A stretch of 64,000 bases of DNA from Roseiarcus sp963787135 (lineage in GTDB: Bacteria; Pseudomonadota; Alphaproteobacteria; Rhizobiales; Beijerinckiaceae), in NCBI GenBank assembly GCA_963787135.1, contig CAWBBW010000043.1, forward strand, positions 1 through 64,000. Direction: 5' to 3'. The notes beneath the pieces were generated by a model. That model did no database searches. It was given only the letters and a program-made list of their open reading frames with translations, and was not told the DNA's origin. This document shows positions 57,012 through 64,000 of the stretch, piece by piece. Within the stretch, counting starts at the first letter, position 1; each line of letters opens with the position of its first letter. The position numbers were made by a program, and so were the translations under genes.

Positions 57012-58523
57012 TCACCCATCCAGCTTGCGCAGCTCGCGCCGCATGATCTTGCCGGTCGAGGTCTTCGGCAGGTCGGCGACGAACTGGATGGCGCGGGGCG
57101 CCTTGTAGGCGGCGAGCTCGGCGCGGCAGAGCGCGAGAATGCCCTCGGCGTCGGCGGGCGCGCCGGGTTTCAGCACGACATAGGCCTTGGCGATCTCGCC
57201 CTTCAGCTCATCCGGCTGCCCGCCGACCGCGACCATGGCGACCGAGGCATGAGCCGCGATCACCCGCTCGATCTCGGCCGGGAAGACCTTGAAGCCCCCG
57301 GTGTTGATCATGTCCTTCTTGCGATCGACGATGAAGACGGCGCCGTCCTCGTCCATGGTGGCGAGATCGCCGGTATGAAGCCAGCCGTCAGGCTCGACCG
57401 CCTCGCGCGTCGCCTTCTCGTTTCCCCAGTAGCCTTGCATCACGATGGGACCGCGGATCATCAGTTCGCCGACTTCTCCGCGCGGCATGGTCGTTGCCGG
57501 GTCGGCGACGGCGGCTATGCGGGCCTCGGCATGCGGGATCGCAATGCCGATCGAGCCGAGCTTGTGCGGGCCGTTGGAGGGGAAGGTCGTGCCGAGCCCG
57601 GCCAGTTCCGTCATGCCCCACAATTCGATCAGCGGGCAGCCGAAGCGCTTTTCGACCTCCTCCATCTTGGCGACCGGCATCGTCTGACCGCCAACCGTGC
57701 AGCGACTGAGCGAGGAAAGGTCGAACCGATCGAAGTCGGGATGGACGAGCATGTACATGTACATCGTCGGCACCCCCTCGAACATGGTCGCCTTATGCGA
57801 CTGGATGCTGGTCAGGATCTCGGCCGGGTCGAAGCGGGGGTGCATGACGAGCTTGAGGCCGTACATCATCGCGCCGTTGAAGACGACATTGCCGTAGACA
57901 TGCGGGCAGGGCAGCGCGGAGACGACCGTGTCGTGCGGCGTCTTCAAATGGAGCTGCGCCGTCATGGCGCCATTGAGGATCACCGCACGATGCGATTGCA
58001 TCGCGCCTTTCGGGTGGCCGGTGGTGCCGGACGTGTAGCCGATGGTCGAAAGGGCGTCGGGCCTGACGGCGGCCGGCTCGAAGGAACTGCGCTTGGCAAT
58101 GAGTTCGCTGAAGGGCGTCGCTCCGGCGACGGAGCTGTCGCCGAAGACGATGGCGGTGAGGCCGCTGACTCCCGCCGCGAGCGCGCGCGCGACTTTGTCC
58201 GCGCTGCCGATCAGCGCCTTCGCGCCGCAGTCCCTGGTCACGTAGGCGACCTCGGCCGGCGTCAGCATCACGTTGACCGGATTGATCACGGCGCCGGTCT
58301 TCAGCGCGCCATAGTAGCTGACGATCCACTCCCACGAGTTCGGCGCATAGAGCGTTACGCGGTCGCCCGGCTTGACGCCGAGCCTGACGAGGCTCGTGGC
58401 AAGCGAACTCGACAATTCGTCGAGCTCTCGAAAACTGAACGTCCGTCCTTCGATAGCCAGCGCGGTCCGGTCGCCGAACGCGCGCGCCGCGTGAGGAAGA
58501 ACCTGTCCGAGGGAATCGAGCAT
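57012..58523 (-). CDS. Acyl-CoA synthetase (AMP-forming)
   Basis: A 503 aa ANL-superfamily ligase. The ATP-binding loop is TIGYTSGTTGHPKGAMQS, then LIELWGMTELAG, EPDGWLHTGDLATMDEDG and the C-terminal catalytic Lys in PKTSTGKIMRRELRKL. It activates a carboxylic acid, probably medium- or long-chain, as its acyl-CoA via acyl-AMP. The start follows AAAGGAAAGG. No operon partner is visible. Confidence 0.9.
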   Translation of the reverse strand: MLDSLGQVLPHAARAFGDRTALAIEGRTFSFRELDELSSSLATSLVRLGVKPGDRVTLYAPNSWEWIVSYYGALKTGAVINPVNVMLTPAEVAYVTRDCGAKALIGSADKVARALAAGVSGLTAIVFGDSSVAGATPFSELIAKRSSFEPAAVRPDALSTIGYTSGTTGHPKGAMQSHRAVILNGAMTAQLHLKTPHDTVVSALPCPHVYGNVVFNGAMMYGLKLVMHPRFDPAEILTSIQSHKATMFEGVPTMYMYMLVHPDFDRFDLSSLSRCTVGGQTMPVAKMEEVEKRFGCPLIELWGMTELAGLGTTFPSNGPHKLGSIGIAIPHAEARIAAVADPATTMPRGEVGELMIRGPIVMQGYWGNEKATREAVEPDGWLHTGDLATMDEDGAVFIVDRKKDMINTGGFKVFPAEIERVIAAHASVAMVAVGGQPDELKGEIAKAYVVLKPGAPADAEGILALCRAELAAYKAPRAIQFVADLPKTSTGKIMRRELRKLDG

Positions 58524-58780
58524 GGCGGGCCCCTTTCCTTTCGACGGACGTTACCCCGACTTCGCGAAGGTCGGCTTCGCGTCTGTCGAAATTGCGCCGC
58601 CGTCCGTCCCGTCCCCCCTGATGGAGATTTACGCATGGCAAGCGGACGAAGTCGAGCGCCTCCGGTTAGGGGGCGCGACGCGGGCCCTTATGGGCGCCTT
58701 ACGATCCGCACGCTCATTTCCTCTCGATCCCTTATCTGGCCGGCTCCATATTCGCCCCACCGGCAAAGTGGAGTTCATCC

Positions 58781-58975
58781 ATGCGAAATGTGCCCAGGGA
58801 CGCGATCCCAATAGCCGGCGCCCCCAACGCCGAGAGTTACGCTGAGCTTTCCGCTTCAAGCGCTAATGCCCCTCCAGCGCCGTCGGAGGTGTTCGCCCGG
58901 CTGGGAGTGATGCTGGTCGTCGCGCTCGCCTTCGGGCTTTCGGCGCAGTTTCTTGTGGGGAACCTTCCGCATTGA
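58781..58975 (+). CDS. Small membrane protein, unknown
   Basis: A 64 aa frame with one C-terminal membrane helix (VFARLGVMLVVALAFGLSAQFLV). GGAG precedes the ATG at normal spacing. No homology is recognised and such short frames can be chance; the helix and ribosome site are the only support. Confidence 0.45.
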   Translation: MRNVPRDAIPIAGAPNAESYAELSASSANAPPAPSEVFARLGVMLVVALAFGLSAQFLVGNLPH

Positions 58976-59080
58976 CGCGGAGTTCGAGGGCGAGGGCTCA
59001 TCTGAACATGGCGGCGTCGGAAGGCGCCGATCGTCAAGCGCCCGCAAATGGGCGGTCCGGCGAAAATTCGAGGAAAAACC

Positions 59081-59347
59081 GTGATTCAACAGGATATCAA
59101 AGCGGCGAACGCCGTCGGCTCGTCATGTCTGTTCATCGGGCAGAACCGGCAGCGGCGATGGGTTGTCCAGGACGCTCGCTCGATCTGCGGCGGATTGTTC
59201 GAAAACCGGACCGAGGCGATCCGCTTTGCGATGTACGAATGTCAACGTCGCCCTCAATCCGTCATTATGCTGCCGGATGGTCTGGAATTGGATCTGGGTT
59301 TCGGCGGCGATCTCGATGTCGGTCGCAAGATCCAGCGTGCGGCTTAA
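59081..59347 (+). CDS. Conserved small hypothetical protein
   Basis: An 88 aa protein: SCLFIGQNRQRRWVVQDARSIC then GGLFENRTEAIRFAMYEC. The pattern resembles short proteins found in many Hyphomicrobiales, but I cannot name the family. GTG 59081 is preferred (GAGG, 7 bp upstream); ATG 59048 is in frame. First of two small co-directional genes. Confidence 0.6.
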   Translation: MIQQDIKAANAVGSSCLFIGQNRQRRWVVQDARSICGGLFENRTEAIRFAMYECQRRPQSVIMLPDGLELDLGFGGDLDVGRKIQRAA

Positions 59348-59424
59348 GGCGGTCTTCGGAGCCCTGCCGTCCTCCGGAGATTGAAGACGCTGGTTTCGCC
59401 GGCGCGCTCAGGGAGGTTGAAACG

Positions 59425-59754
59425 ATGCCCACTCTGCCAGCAGACGAGGATTATGCCCGCGCCCTCTTGTCGATTTTGGGCGCGCGAAACTTGCTCCCCA
59501 TGCAAAGTCTGGGGCTGGACGAGGCCAGAACCACGTTTCTGGAGCAGAACATGGGACGGGCATCCGATTTCGACGCGGCTCTGGAATACGCGGTCAGCCT
59601 CGGATGGTTGTGGTCCGGCTTCGGCCGGATTCGCCTGACGGCGCCGGGCGACGAGGAAATGCAGACGATTTGGCTGGGGAGAGGCGCGAGGAATGAACCG
59701 CCCCGGCACGGCCCGCCGGCGCCTTCCTCCACGGCGCTCAAATCGGGCGCGTAA
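59425..59754 (+). CDS. Small hypothetical protein
   Basis: A 109 aa protein with a compact helical centre (DYARALLSILGARNLLPMQSLG, SDFDAALEYAVSLGWLWSG) and a proline-rich end. GGGAGG precedes the ATG. LEYAVSLGWLWSGFGRIRLTAPG looks like a winged-helix wing, but the match is not firm. It lies 77 bp after the previous small gene. Confidence 0.6.
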   Translation: MPTLPADEDYARALLSILGARNLLPMQSLGLDEARTTFLEQNMGRASDFDAALEYAVSLGWLWSGFGRIRLTAPGDEEMQTIWLGRGARNEPPRHGPPAPSSTALKSGA

Positions 59755-59926
59755 GAGGATTTCGGTAGTCCAATAGGCAGGGACCTCTCGCTTCCGTTCT
59801 TGGCGGAGGGGTCGTTGTTGTCCGCGCCAGGAGAGGAACCCTCTCACGCGATAGGGTGTTAGAGATCAAGCGCCTTTGCAGGAGCAACGGCGCGCGGCAT
59901 CCGGCTCTCAGGCGAGGCGACACGAC

Positions 59927-60418
59927 ATGGCAAAATCGGAAGAGGGCGCGGACCGCGTCTGGGCGCTCATCGACGAGATCAAGGTCCCAATGGTCGTGAC
60001 CCACGATGGTCACGGCAATCACCTGCGCGCGCGGCCGATGGCAGCCCATCCGGCGCGTGAAGAAAACGCGATCTATTTCCTGACTGATGTCGACGCGGGC
60101 AAGGTCGAGGAGGTCAGCGAGGACCACAACGTGTGCCTCGCCTTCGCCGATCAGAAGGGGCGAAAATACGTTTCCGTGACGGGCCGAGCCGAACTGTCGA
60201 ACGACAGGAGCAGGATCAAGCAGTTTTTTTCGACAGCGGACAAGGCGTTCTGGCGCGACGAAAACGATCCCGCGATCCGAATCCTCCGCGTTGCGCTGAA
60301 TGCAGCGGAGTTTTGGGAGAGCGGGGGAGATGTGGTTAGCTACGTCAAGATCGTGATCTCGAGCGTGACCGGTGGCGAACCGCATATGCACGACAACGCA
60401 AAAGTGCGGCTTTCCTGA
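59927..60418 (+). CDS. General stress protein 26-like flavin-binding protein
   Basis: A 163 aa PNPOx-fold protein: VWALIDEIKVPMVVTHDGHG, LRARPMAAHPAREENAIYFLT, VCLAFADQKGRKYVSVTGRAEL and DPAIRILRVALNAAEFWES. This set defines the GSP26/YzzA-like group, which binds flavin and is induced by stress. The start follows GAGGCG. Its 3' end faces a transglutaminase gene. Confidence 0.85.
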   Translation: MAKSEEGADRVWALIDEIKVPMVVTHDGHGNHLRARPMAAHPAREENAIYFLTDVDAGKVEEVSEDHNVCLAFADQKGRKYVSVTGRAELSNDRSRIKQFFSTADKAFWRDENDPAIRILRVALNAAEFWESGGDVVSYVKIVISSVTGGEPHMHDNAKVRLS

Positions 60419-60488
60419 CCGCTTCAATCTAAGACCCACGGGGTTCGGCGCTGCTCGTCCTGGAATGGCGCGAGCATTGCCCTCCGTC

Positions 60489-61316
60489 TTAAGCGGCGAG
60501 CATTTTGTCGTTCCGAACCTCTTCGGTGATCACGGTGAAATTGCCGAGGCTGTGAGGCCCGAAAGACGTGATCATGGGCACATCGGCAGCGTCGCGCCCA
60601 CGCGCAATCAGGATGCGGCCAATGCGGGGGCGGTTGTGCCGCGCGTCGAATGTGTACCACCGGCCGCCGAGAAAAGCCTCGAACCAGGCATTGAAGTCCA
60701 TGGGCGCGGGATCGGCGGGGACGCCAATGTCGCCCAAATAGCCGTTGCAATAGCGGGCAGGGATGTTGAGGCAACGACAAAGGGCGACCGCGAGGTGGGT
60801 GAAGTCGCGGCAAACGCCTATTTGCTCTTTCAGCGCGTCGCCGGCCGTGCGTGTCGATTGTGCGGCCGGATAGCTGAACGTCAGATGGCGGTGGACGTAG
60901 TCGCAAATCGCTTGAACGCGCGCCCACCCATTTGGCGTGGAAGCGAAGGTGTCCCAGGCGAATTTCGATAAAAAGTCGGTTTCGCAATAGCGACTGCCCC
61001 GAAGGAAGGGAAGCGCCTCGGACGGCAATTCCGCGACGGGCCAAACTTCCGCCGACAGGTTGGTCTCGTCGGGCGCTCCGCCGTCCTCGAAGAGACCTTC
61101 AATCCGCAGCCGCAGAACGCCGGGGTCCCCGGTCATTCGTCTGAGCACGTTGCCATCGGGATCGACGAATGTCTCGACGGGAATAAGCTGAGACACCTGG
61201 AGTTCGCCTTCACGGACTATGCTGTTGCGCCGGCTGGAATGTACGTCCATCGCTGTAACGATTGTGGTCGTCTGGAAAAGCTCGACCTCTATGTCGTACC
61301 CGTAGCGAATGAGCAT
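60489..61316 (-). CDS. Transglutaminase-like cysteine protease family protein
   Basis: A 275 aa protein. The bacterial N-terminal domain (LIRYGYDIEVELFQTTTIV) is followed by the catalytic core: Cys in EQIGVCRDFTHLAVALCRCL, then FNAWFEAFLGGRWYTFDAR with the Asp (the usual His position in this block reads Asn/Ala-Trp-Phe). Members are usually peptidases. The FNAWFEAF variant, where most have HAWxE, makes activity uncertain. Confidence 0.8.
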   Translation of the reverse strand: MLIRYGYDIEVELFQTTTIVTAMDVHSSRRNSIVREGELQVSQLIPVETFVDPDGNVLRRMTGDPGVLRLRIEGLFEDGGAPDETNLSAEVWPVAELPSEALPFLRGSRYCETDFLSKFAWDTFASTPNGWARVQAICDYVHRHLTFSYPAAQSTRTAGDALKEQIGVCRDFTHLAVALCRCLNIPARYCNGYLGDIGVPADPAPMDFNAWFEAFLGGRWYTFDARHNRPRIGRILIARGRDAADVPMITSFGPHSLGNFTVITEEVRNDKMLAA

Positions 61317-61482
61317 GTCGTGACCCTTGTGCGATAAGTGAGAAAGCCCAAGTCGGGTCCCCGCAGAACCGACGTCGGCGTCAACAAACTGGCCGCGCCA
61401 AGGTTCCGCGGCTCAGGACGTTCATCACGGAAGCGAGGTCAAAGCCGGGCGACTTTCGGCGCGGGCTTGGAATAGCGAAGCG

Positions 61483-61641
61483 CTATGCGCCTTCCGCTAA
61501 GCCCAGAAACACGACCGCGGAGGCGACGCCGGCCAAATCGCACAGCGTATCCGCGAGGCCGCTCAGGGGAAGGACCATGTTGAACCCCAAGGCCAACATG
61601 GCCGCGGCGCCCATCCCGCTCAAGATCAGCGCCCACCTCAT
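61483..61641 (-). CDS. Very small membrane protein
   Basis: A 52 aa frame with two hydrophobic stretches (MRWALILSGMGAAAMLALGF and LCDLAGVASAVVFLGLA). GGGAGG at ideal spacing before ATG 61641 supports translation. No family is recognised. Confidence 0.55.
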   Translation of the reverse strand: MRWALILSGMGAAAMLALGFNMVLPLSGLADTLCDLAGVASAVVFLGLAEGA

Positions 61642-61829
61642 CGGAACCTCCCGATTTCCTGCCGGCGAGGCGACTAGCCGCTCGCGCTCATAAAACAAGG
61701 CGAGCAAAGGAGCGTTCCGCCGCATTTCAAATAATTTCTGGCGGATGAACGACCGGCGATTTCATTGGGATGCGGGGGTCGTCGACAACCCGCGCCCACG
61801 CCGGGAGCTGACAATCCGGAGGCGGCCGA

Positions 61830-62540
61830 CTAATCGAAGAGGCGGCGAAGCTCCGCTTCCGGCGCGCCGTATGCGTCGTTAGCCGCCTCTTCCAGACCCT
61901 TGCGGTCAATGATGGAAATTGCCCCGCGCTGCGCGCGGACCAAGCCCTGCTTTTCCAGGAAATTCAGCGCCACAGTCACGCCAGGGCGGCGAACGCCAAG
62001 CATGATGGCAAGAAATTCGTGGGTCAGGGTCAGTTCATCCCCGTCGGTGCGGTCATGAGCCATGAGAAGCCAGCGCGCCAAACGCGTTTCCACTTTATTG
62101 CGGCCGTTGGCGACTGCGGTATACGCCGTCTGGACGAGGAAGGTGTGTCCGAAATTCAGCAGTGAGCGGCGCAACGTCGCGCTCTCTTCCAAGGTATTGT
62201 TCAGATCGGCGCTCGCAATCCGCTGTCCGCTTCCCGCATACTGAATGAAGGTCGAATTCGGTGACCGATCAGTCCCCATGACCAGCGCCACGCCGGTCAT
62301 GCCTTCTCGCCCAATGAGCCCCACTTCAAGGACGCGATCGCCGCTCCCGTTCGCCACCACGGAGGCGAAGCCGCGCTCAATGAAGTATGCGTATTCGATC
62401 GGCTTGTTCGGAGCCTCAAGCTCCATTCTGAGAGGCAAGTCGACCCCGGTTAGCGACCGCTCCAGCAATCCGAAGTCCGCTGGGGACAGTCGGGAGAGAA
62501 TTCGGTTCGAAGTCTGATCGTGGCGGAGAACGTCCGGCAT
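61830..62540 (-). CDS. Crp/Fnr-family transcriptional regulator
   Basis: A 236 aa regulator with an N-terminal cyclic-nucleotide-binding-like fold (EYAYFIERGFASVVANGSG, VGLIGREGMTGVALVMG) and a C-terminal winged helix with LTHEFLAIMLGVRRPGVTVA. It lacks the cysteine cluster of Fnr, so it is not an oxygen sensor of that type. Proteins of this subgroup are frequent in Hyphomicrobiales. It is divergent from the CheY-like gene. Confidence 0.9.
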   Translation of the reverse strand: MPDVLRHDQTSNRILSRLSPADFGLLERSLTGVDLPLRMELEAPNKPIEYAYFIERGFASVVANGSGDRVLEVGLIGREGMTGVALVMGTDRSPNSTFIQYAGSGQRIASADLNNTLEESATLRRSLLNFGHTFLVQTAYTAVANGRNKVETRLARWLLMAHDRTDGDELTLTHEFLAIMLGVRRPGVTVALNFLEKQGLVRAQRGAISIIDRKGLEEAANDAYGAPEAELRRLFD

Positions 62541-62653
62541 CGCGCTGTCCTTGCCGAGGGCAAGAGCACGCGCGGTCTCTCAGCCGCCTGTGCCCTTAGA
62601 AGTGGCAGGCGATGGGGCAAACTACCTCAGATTGCGAACTTGTCCAACTAGAT

Positions 62654-62669
62654 TGTACGATTTTGTACA
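62654..62669. promoter_or_regulatory. TGTAC-N6-GTACA palindrome between Crp/Fnr and CheY-like genes
   Basis: TGTAC at 62654-62658 and GTACA at 62665-62669 are inverted copies in an AT-rich part of the 210-bp divergent interval. It may be a binding site for the Crp/Fnr protein or for another regulator. The form differs from the classic Fnr site (TTGAT-N4-ATCAA). Confidence 0.35.
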
Positions 62670-62750
62670 TTTTGCCCGGAACAGTGGGCAATGCGGCGCG
62701 TTTCCTCAAATGGGCCTTTGCGAGCGGGTCATTAGCGGAGTTGAGATCCC

Positions 62751-63119
62751 ATGAGCCATTCATCCAAAGGCCACACTGTACTCGTCGCCGAAGACGATTG
62801 GCTATTGCGGCAGGAGATCGTCGAGGGCCTTCAGAACATAGGATGGATAGTGCTGGAGGCGGCGACCGGCGCCGGCGCACTCACGCTAAAGGAAGCCAAT
62901 ACGATCCATCTTCTGATCACCGATATCCAGCTGGCCGATGCCGTCACAGGCTGGGACATCGCCGAGGCGTTCAGAGTCTCGGACCCCAAGCTTCCGGTGA
63001 TCTACACGTCCGGCAATCCCCCCAACCACCGTCGCCGCGTCGCGGAGAGCGTCTTCCTCAGCAAGCCCGTCGCAATGTCCGAGCTCACGCTCGCCTGTCG
63101 CAACCTCGTGGCCGTGTAG
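62751..63119 (+). CDS. Stand-alone CheY-like response regulator
   Basis: A 122 aa receiver domain with no output domain. Acidic pocket VLVAEDDWLL, phospho-acceptor Asp in LLITDIQLAD, Thr/Ser in VIYTSGNPP and Lys in VFLSKPVAM are all present. It would relay a signal from a kinase not in the window. The FixJ/Crp-type regulator next door is a possible partner by position only. Confidence 0.92.
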   Translation: MSHSSKGHTVLVAEDDWLLRQEIVEGLQNIGWIVLEAATGAGALTLKEANTIHLLITDIQLADAVTGWDIAEAFRVSDPKLPVIYTSGNPPNHRRRVAESVFLSKPVAMSELTLACRNLVAV

Positions 63120-63157
63120 GGGCCGCGGACAGCAGATTGGGGAGACTGCCGGCCGTG

Positions 63158-63994
63158 TCATAGCAAGATGCCTCGGGTCGCGAAGTAACGTCGTATGACT
63201 TCTGCCGCGGCTGACTCACTGGCGAGGCCGACATAGGCGTCAGGACGCAAGACATAGAGCGCGTTTTGCGACAGCCCCGCGTGTCCGTGTTGGGGCGCCC
63301 ATGGGATCACGTGCAGCGGCAATCGAGATTCCGCGCACGCCGTCGTCAGTTCCGGGCCCGCGACTCCGTAGACCTGCGCTTGCCAGATCGCTTTCGCCAG
63401 AGGCTGGTGATTGTCGATCCCGCCCGCGACAACCCATGGCATCCGGTCCCCGCCATGGACGCGCCCTGCCTTTCCATCGCTGAGGGGACTGTGACGATAA
63501 TTCACGCCGATCTGGGAGACGGTTTCGAACGCCCATTCCCGCGACGCCTCGAAGTTGAGCGCCGCCGGAATGACCACCGGCGCAAGCCAAACGCGCACCA
63601 GGCTGGCGAGCTCGCCCGGCGCGGTCGCAATGGTAAAGGCCTGATCCGTCGTCCTGACCAACCGGCGCGCGAAGGCGATGCGCTCGATTTCATAGCTGTC
63701 GAGGAGCGAGTCCGCAGCGCGGCCATCGAGCGCGGCTTTCAGCTTCCAGGCAAGATTGATTGCATCTCCAATGCCGGTATTCATGCCCTGTCCGCCGGCA
63801 GGACTATGGATGTGCGCCGCGTCGCCGAGCAGGAAGGCGCGCGCTTGACGAAAGTGTTCCGCCACCCGGTGGTGCACGCGGTAGGTCGAGAACCAGTGCG
63901 TGTGTTCCACTTTCACTCTCAGACTTTTGATAGCGCGGTCGCTGACATCTTCGAATCGGAGCGTCTCGGCGCGCTCAGCGCGTTCGCCGCGCAC
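63158..63994 (-). CDS. FAD-dependent aromatic-ring monooxygenase, partial
   Basis: The C-terminal 278 or more residues of a PheA/TfdB-type hydroxylase; the gene's 5' part runs off the right end of the window. The second FAD motif is AFLLGDAAHIHSPAGGQGMN with TGIGDAINLAWKL after it, and the thioredoxin-like C-terminal domain ends GLSQNALYVLRPDAYVGL. RVHHRVAEHFRQAR precedes. It would hydroxylate a phenolic or polyketide-type substrate. Confidence 0.85.
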   Translation of the reverse strand: MRGERAERAETLRFEDVSDRAIKSLRVKVEHTHWFSTYRVHHRVAEHFRQARAFLLGDAAHIHSPAGGQGMNTGIGDAINLAWKLKAALDGRAADSLLDSYEIERIAFARRLVRTTDQAFTIATAPGELASLVRVWLAPVVIPAALNFEASREWAFETVSQIGVNYRHSPLSDGKAGRVHGGDRMPWVVAGGIDNHQPLAKAIWQAQVYGVAGPELTTACAESRLPLHVIPWAPQHGHAGLSQNALYVLRPDAYVGLASESAAAEVIRRYFATRGILL

Positions 63995-64000
63995 GCTCCC

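Noticed and set aside
57249..58814. 521-codon plus-strand frame opposite the acyl-CoA synthetase
   Set aside because: Shadow of the ligase gene; no domain or ribosome site.

Overview
This 64 kb window is high-GC DNA from an alphaproteobacterium, most likely in the Hyphomicrobiales. The evidence is the codon use, a GTTC-N7-GTTC LexA box in front of uvrA, UvrA and malic enzyme of alphaproteobacterial type, PEP-CTERM proteins, and short palindromic repeats of the kind scattered through these genomes. No rRNA, tRNA or marker gene is present to name a genus. Most of the window is ordinary chromosome; the first 6 kb is an accessory scar.

Layout. 1-5.7 kb: an IS630-type element split by an IS256-type element, then a 5'-truncated, AT-rich GmrSD-like (DUF1524 HNH) plus AlbA/Schlafen gene, then the N-terminal PD-ExK part of an MmeI-like restriction-modification enzyme, cut by a frameshifted IS110 element. 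This reads as an eroded defence island. 5.7-9.3 kb: unassigned DNA, a frameshifted PEP-CTERM gene, a flavin-binding stress protein, an orphan antitoxin and HdeD. 9.3-19 kb: galK-galT, a toxin-first RelE/Phd module, murJ, a YXWxxGxW envelope protein, a trans-sulfuration enzyme overlapping a UbiH-type hydroxylase, an IS630 remnant and glutathione peroxidase. 19-29.3 kb: a ParS/RES toxin-antitoxin pair with a clear operator, an SMP-30-like protein, an IsdG-like monooxygenase, divergent ssb/uvrA sharing a LexA box, a DyP peroxidase-encapsulin-hydrolase operon, and VapBC.

29.3-38.7 kb: GST with a divergent TetR regulator, YbjQ, a run of small oxidoreductase and VOC-type genes (two VOC proteins, amidase, DUF899, YciI-like, aldo/keto reductase), a glycosyltransferase and an orphan ParA. 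39-49.5 kb: DUF1344, a frameshifted DegP protease, ndk, a periplasmic choloylglycine hydrolase next to an arylsulfatase, a DEAD-box helicase and a two-part aconitase X whose large subunit is frameshifted. 49.5-64 kb: YjbR, cytochrome P450, MaeB-type malic enzyme, GH25 lysozyme lipoprotein, polysaccharide deacetylase, a PEP-CTERM protein, acyl-CoA synthetase, small hypotheticals, a flavin-binding stress protein, transglutaminase, Crp/Fnr and CheY-like regulators, and the end of a FAD monooxygenase.

The best defined functional unit is the encapsulin operon: the DyP peroxidase ends in a recognisable cargo-loading peptide and overlaps the shell gene. The most unusual sequence is a palindromic repeat inserted in frame inside uvrA. 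Five single-base shifts (in IS110, the PEP-CTERM gene, degP and twice in aconitase X) all look like extra bases, so either recent decay or sequence error must be considered before calling these genes dead.
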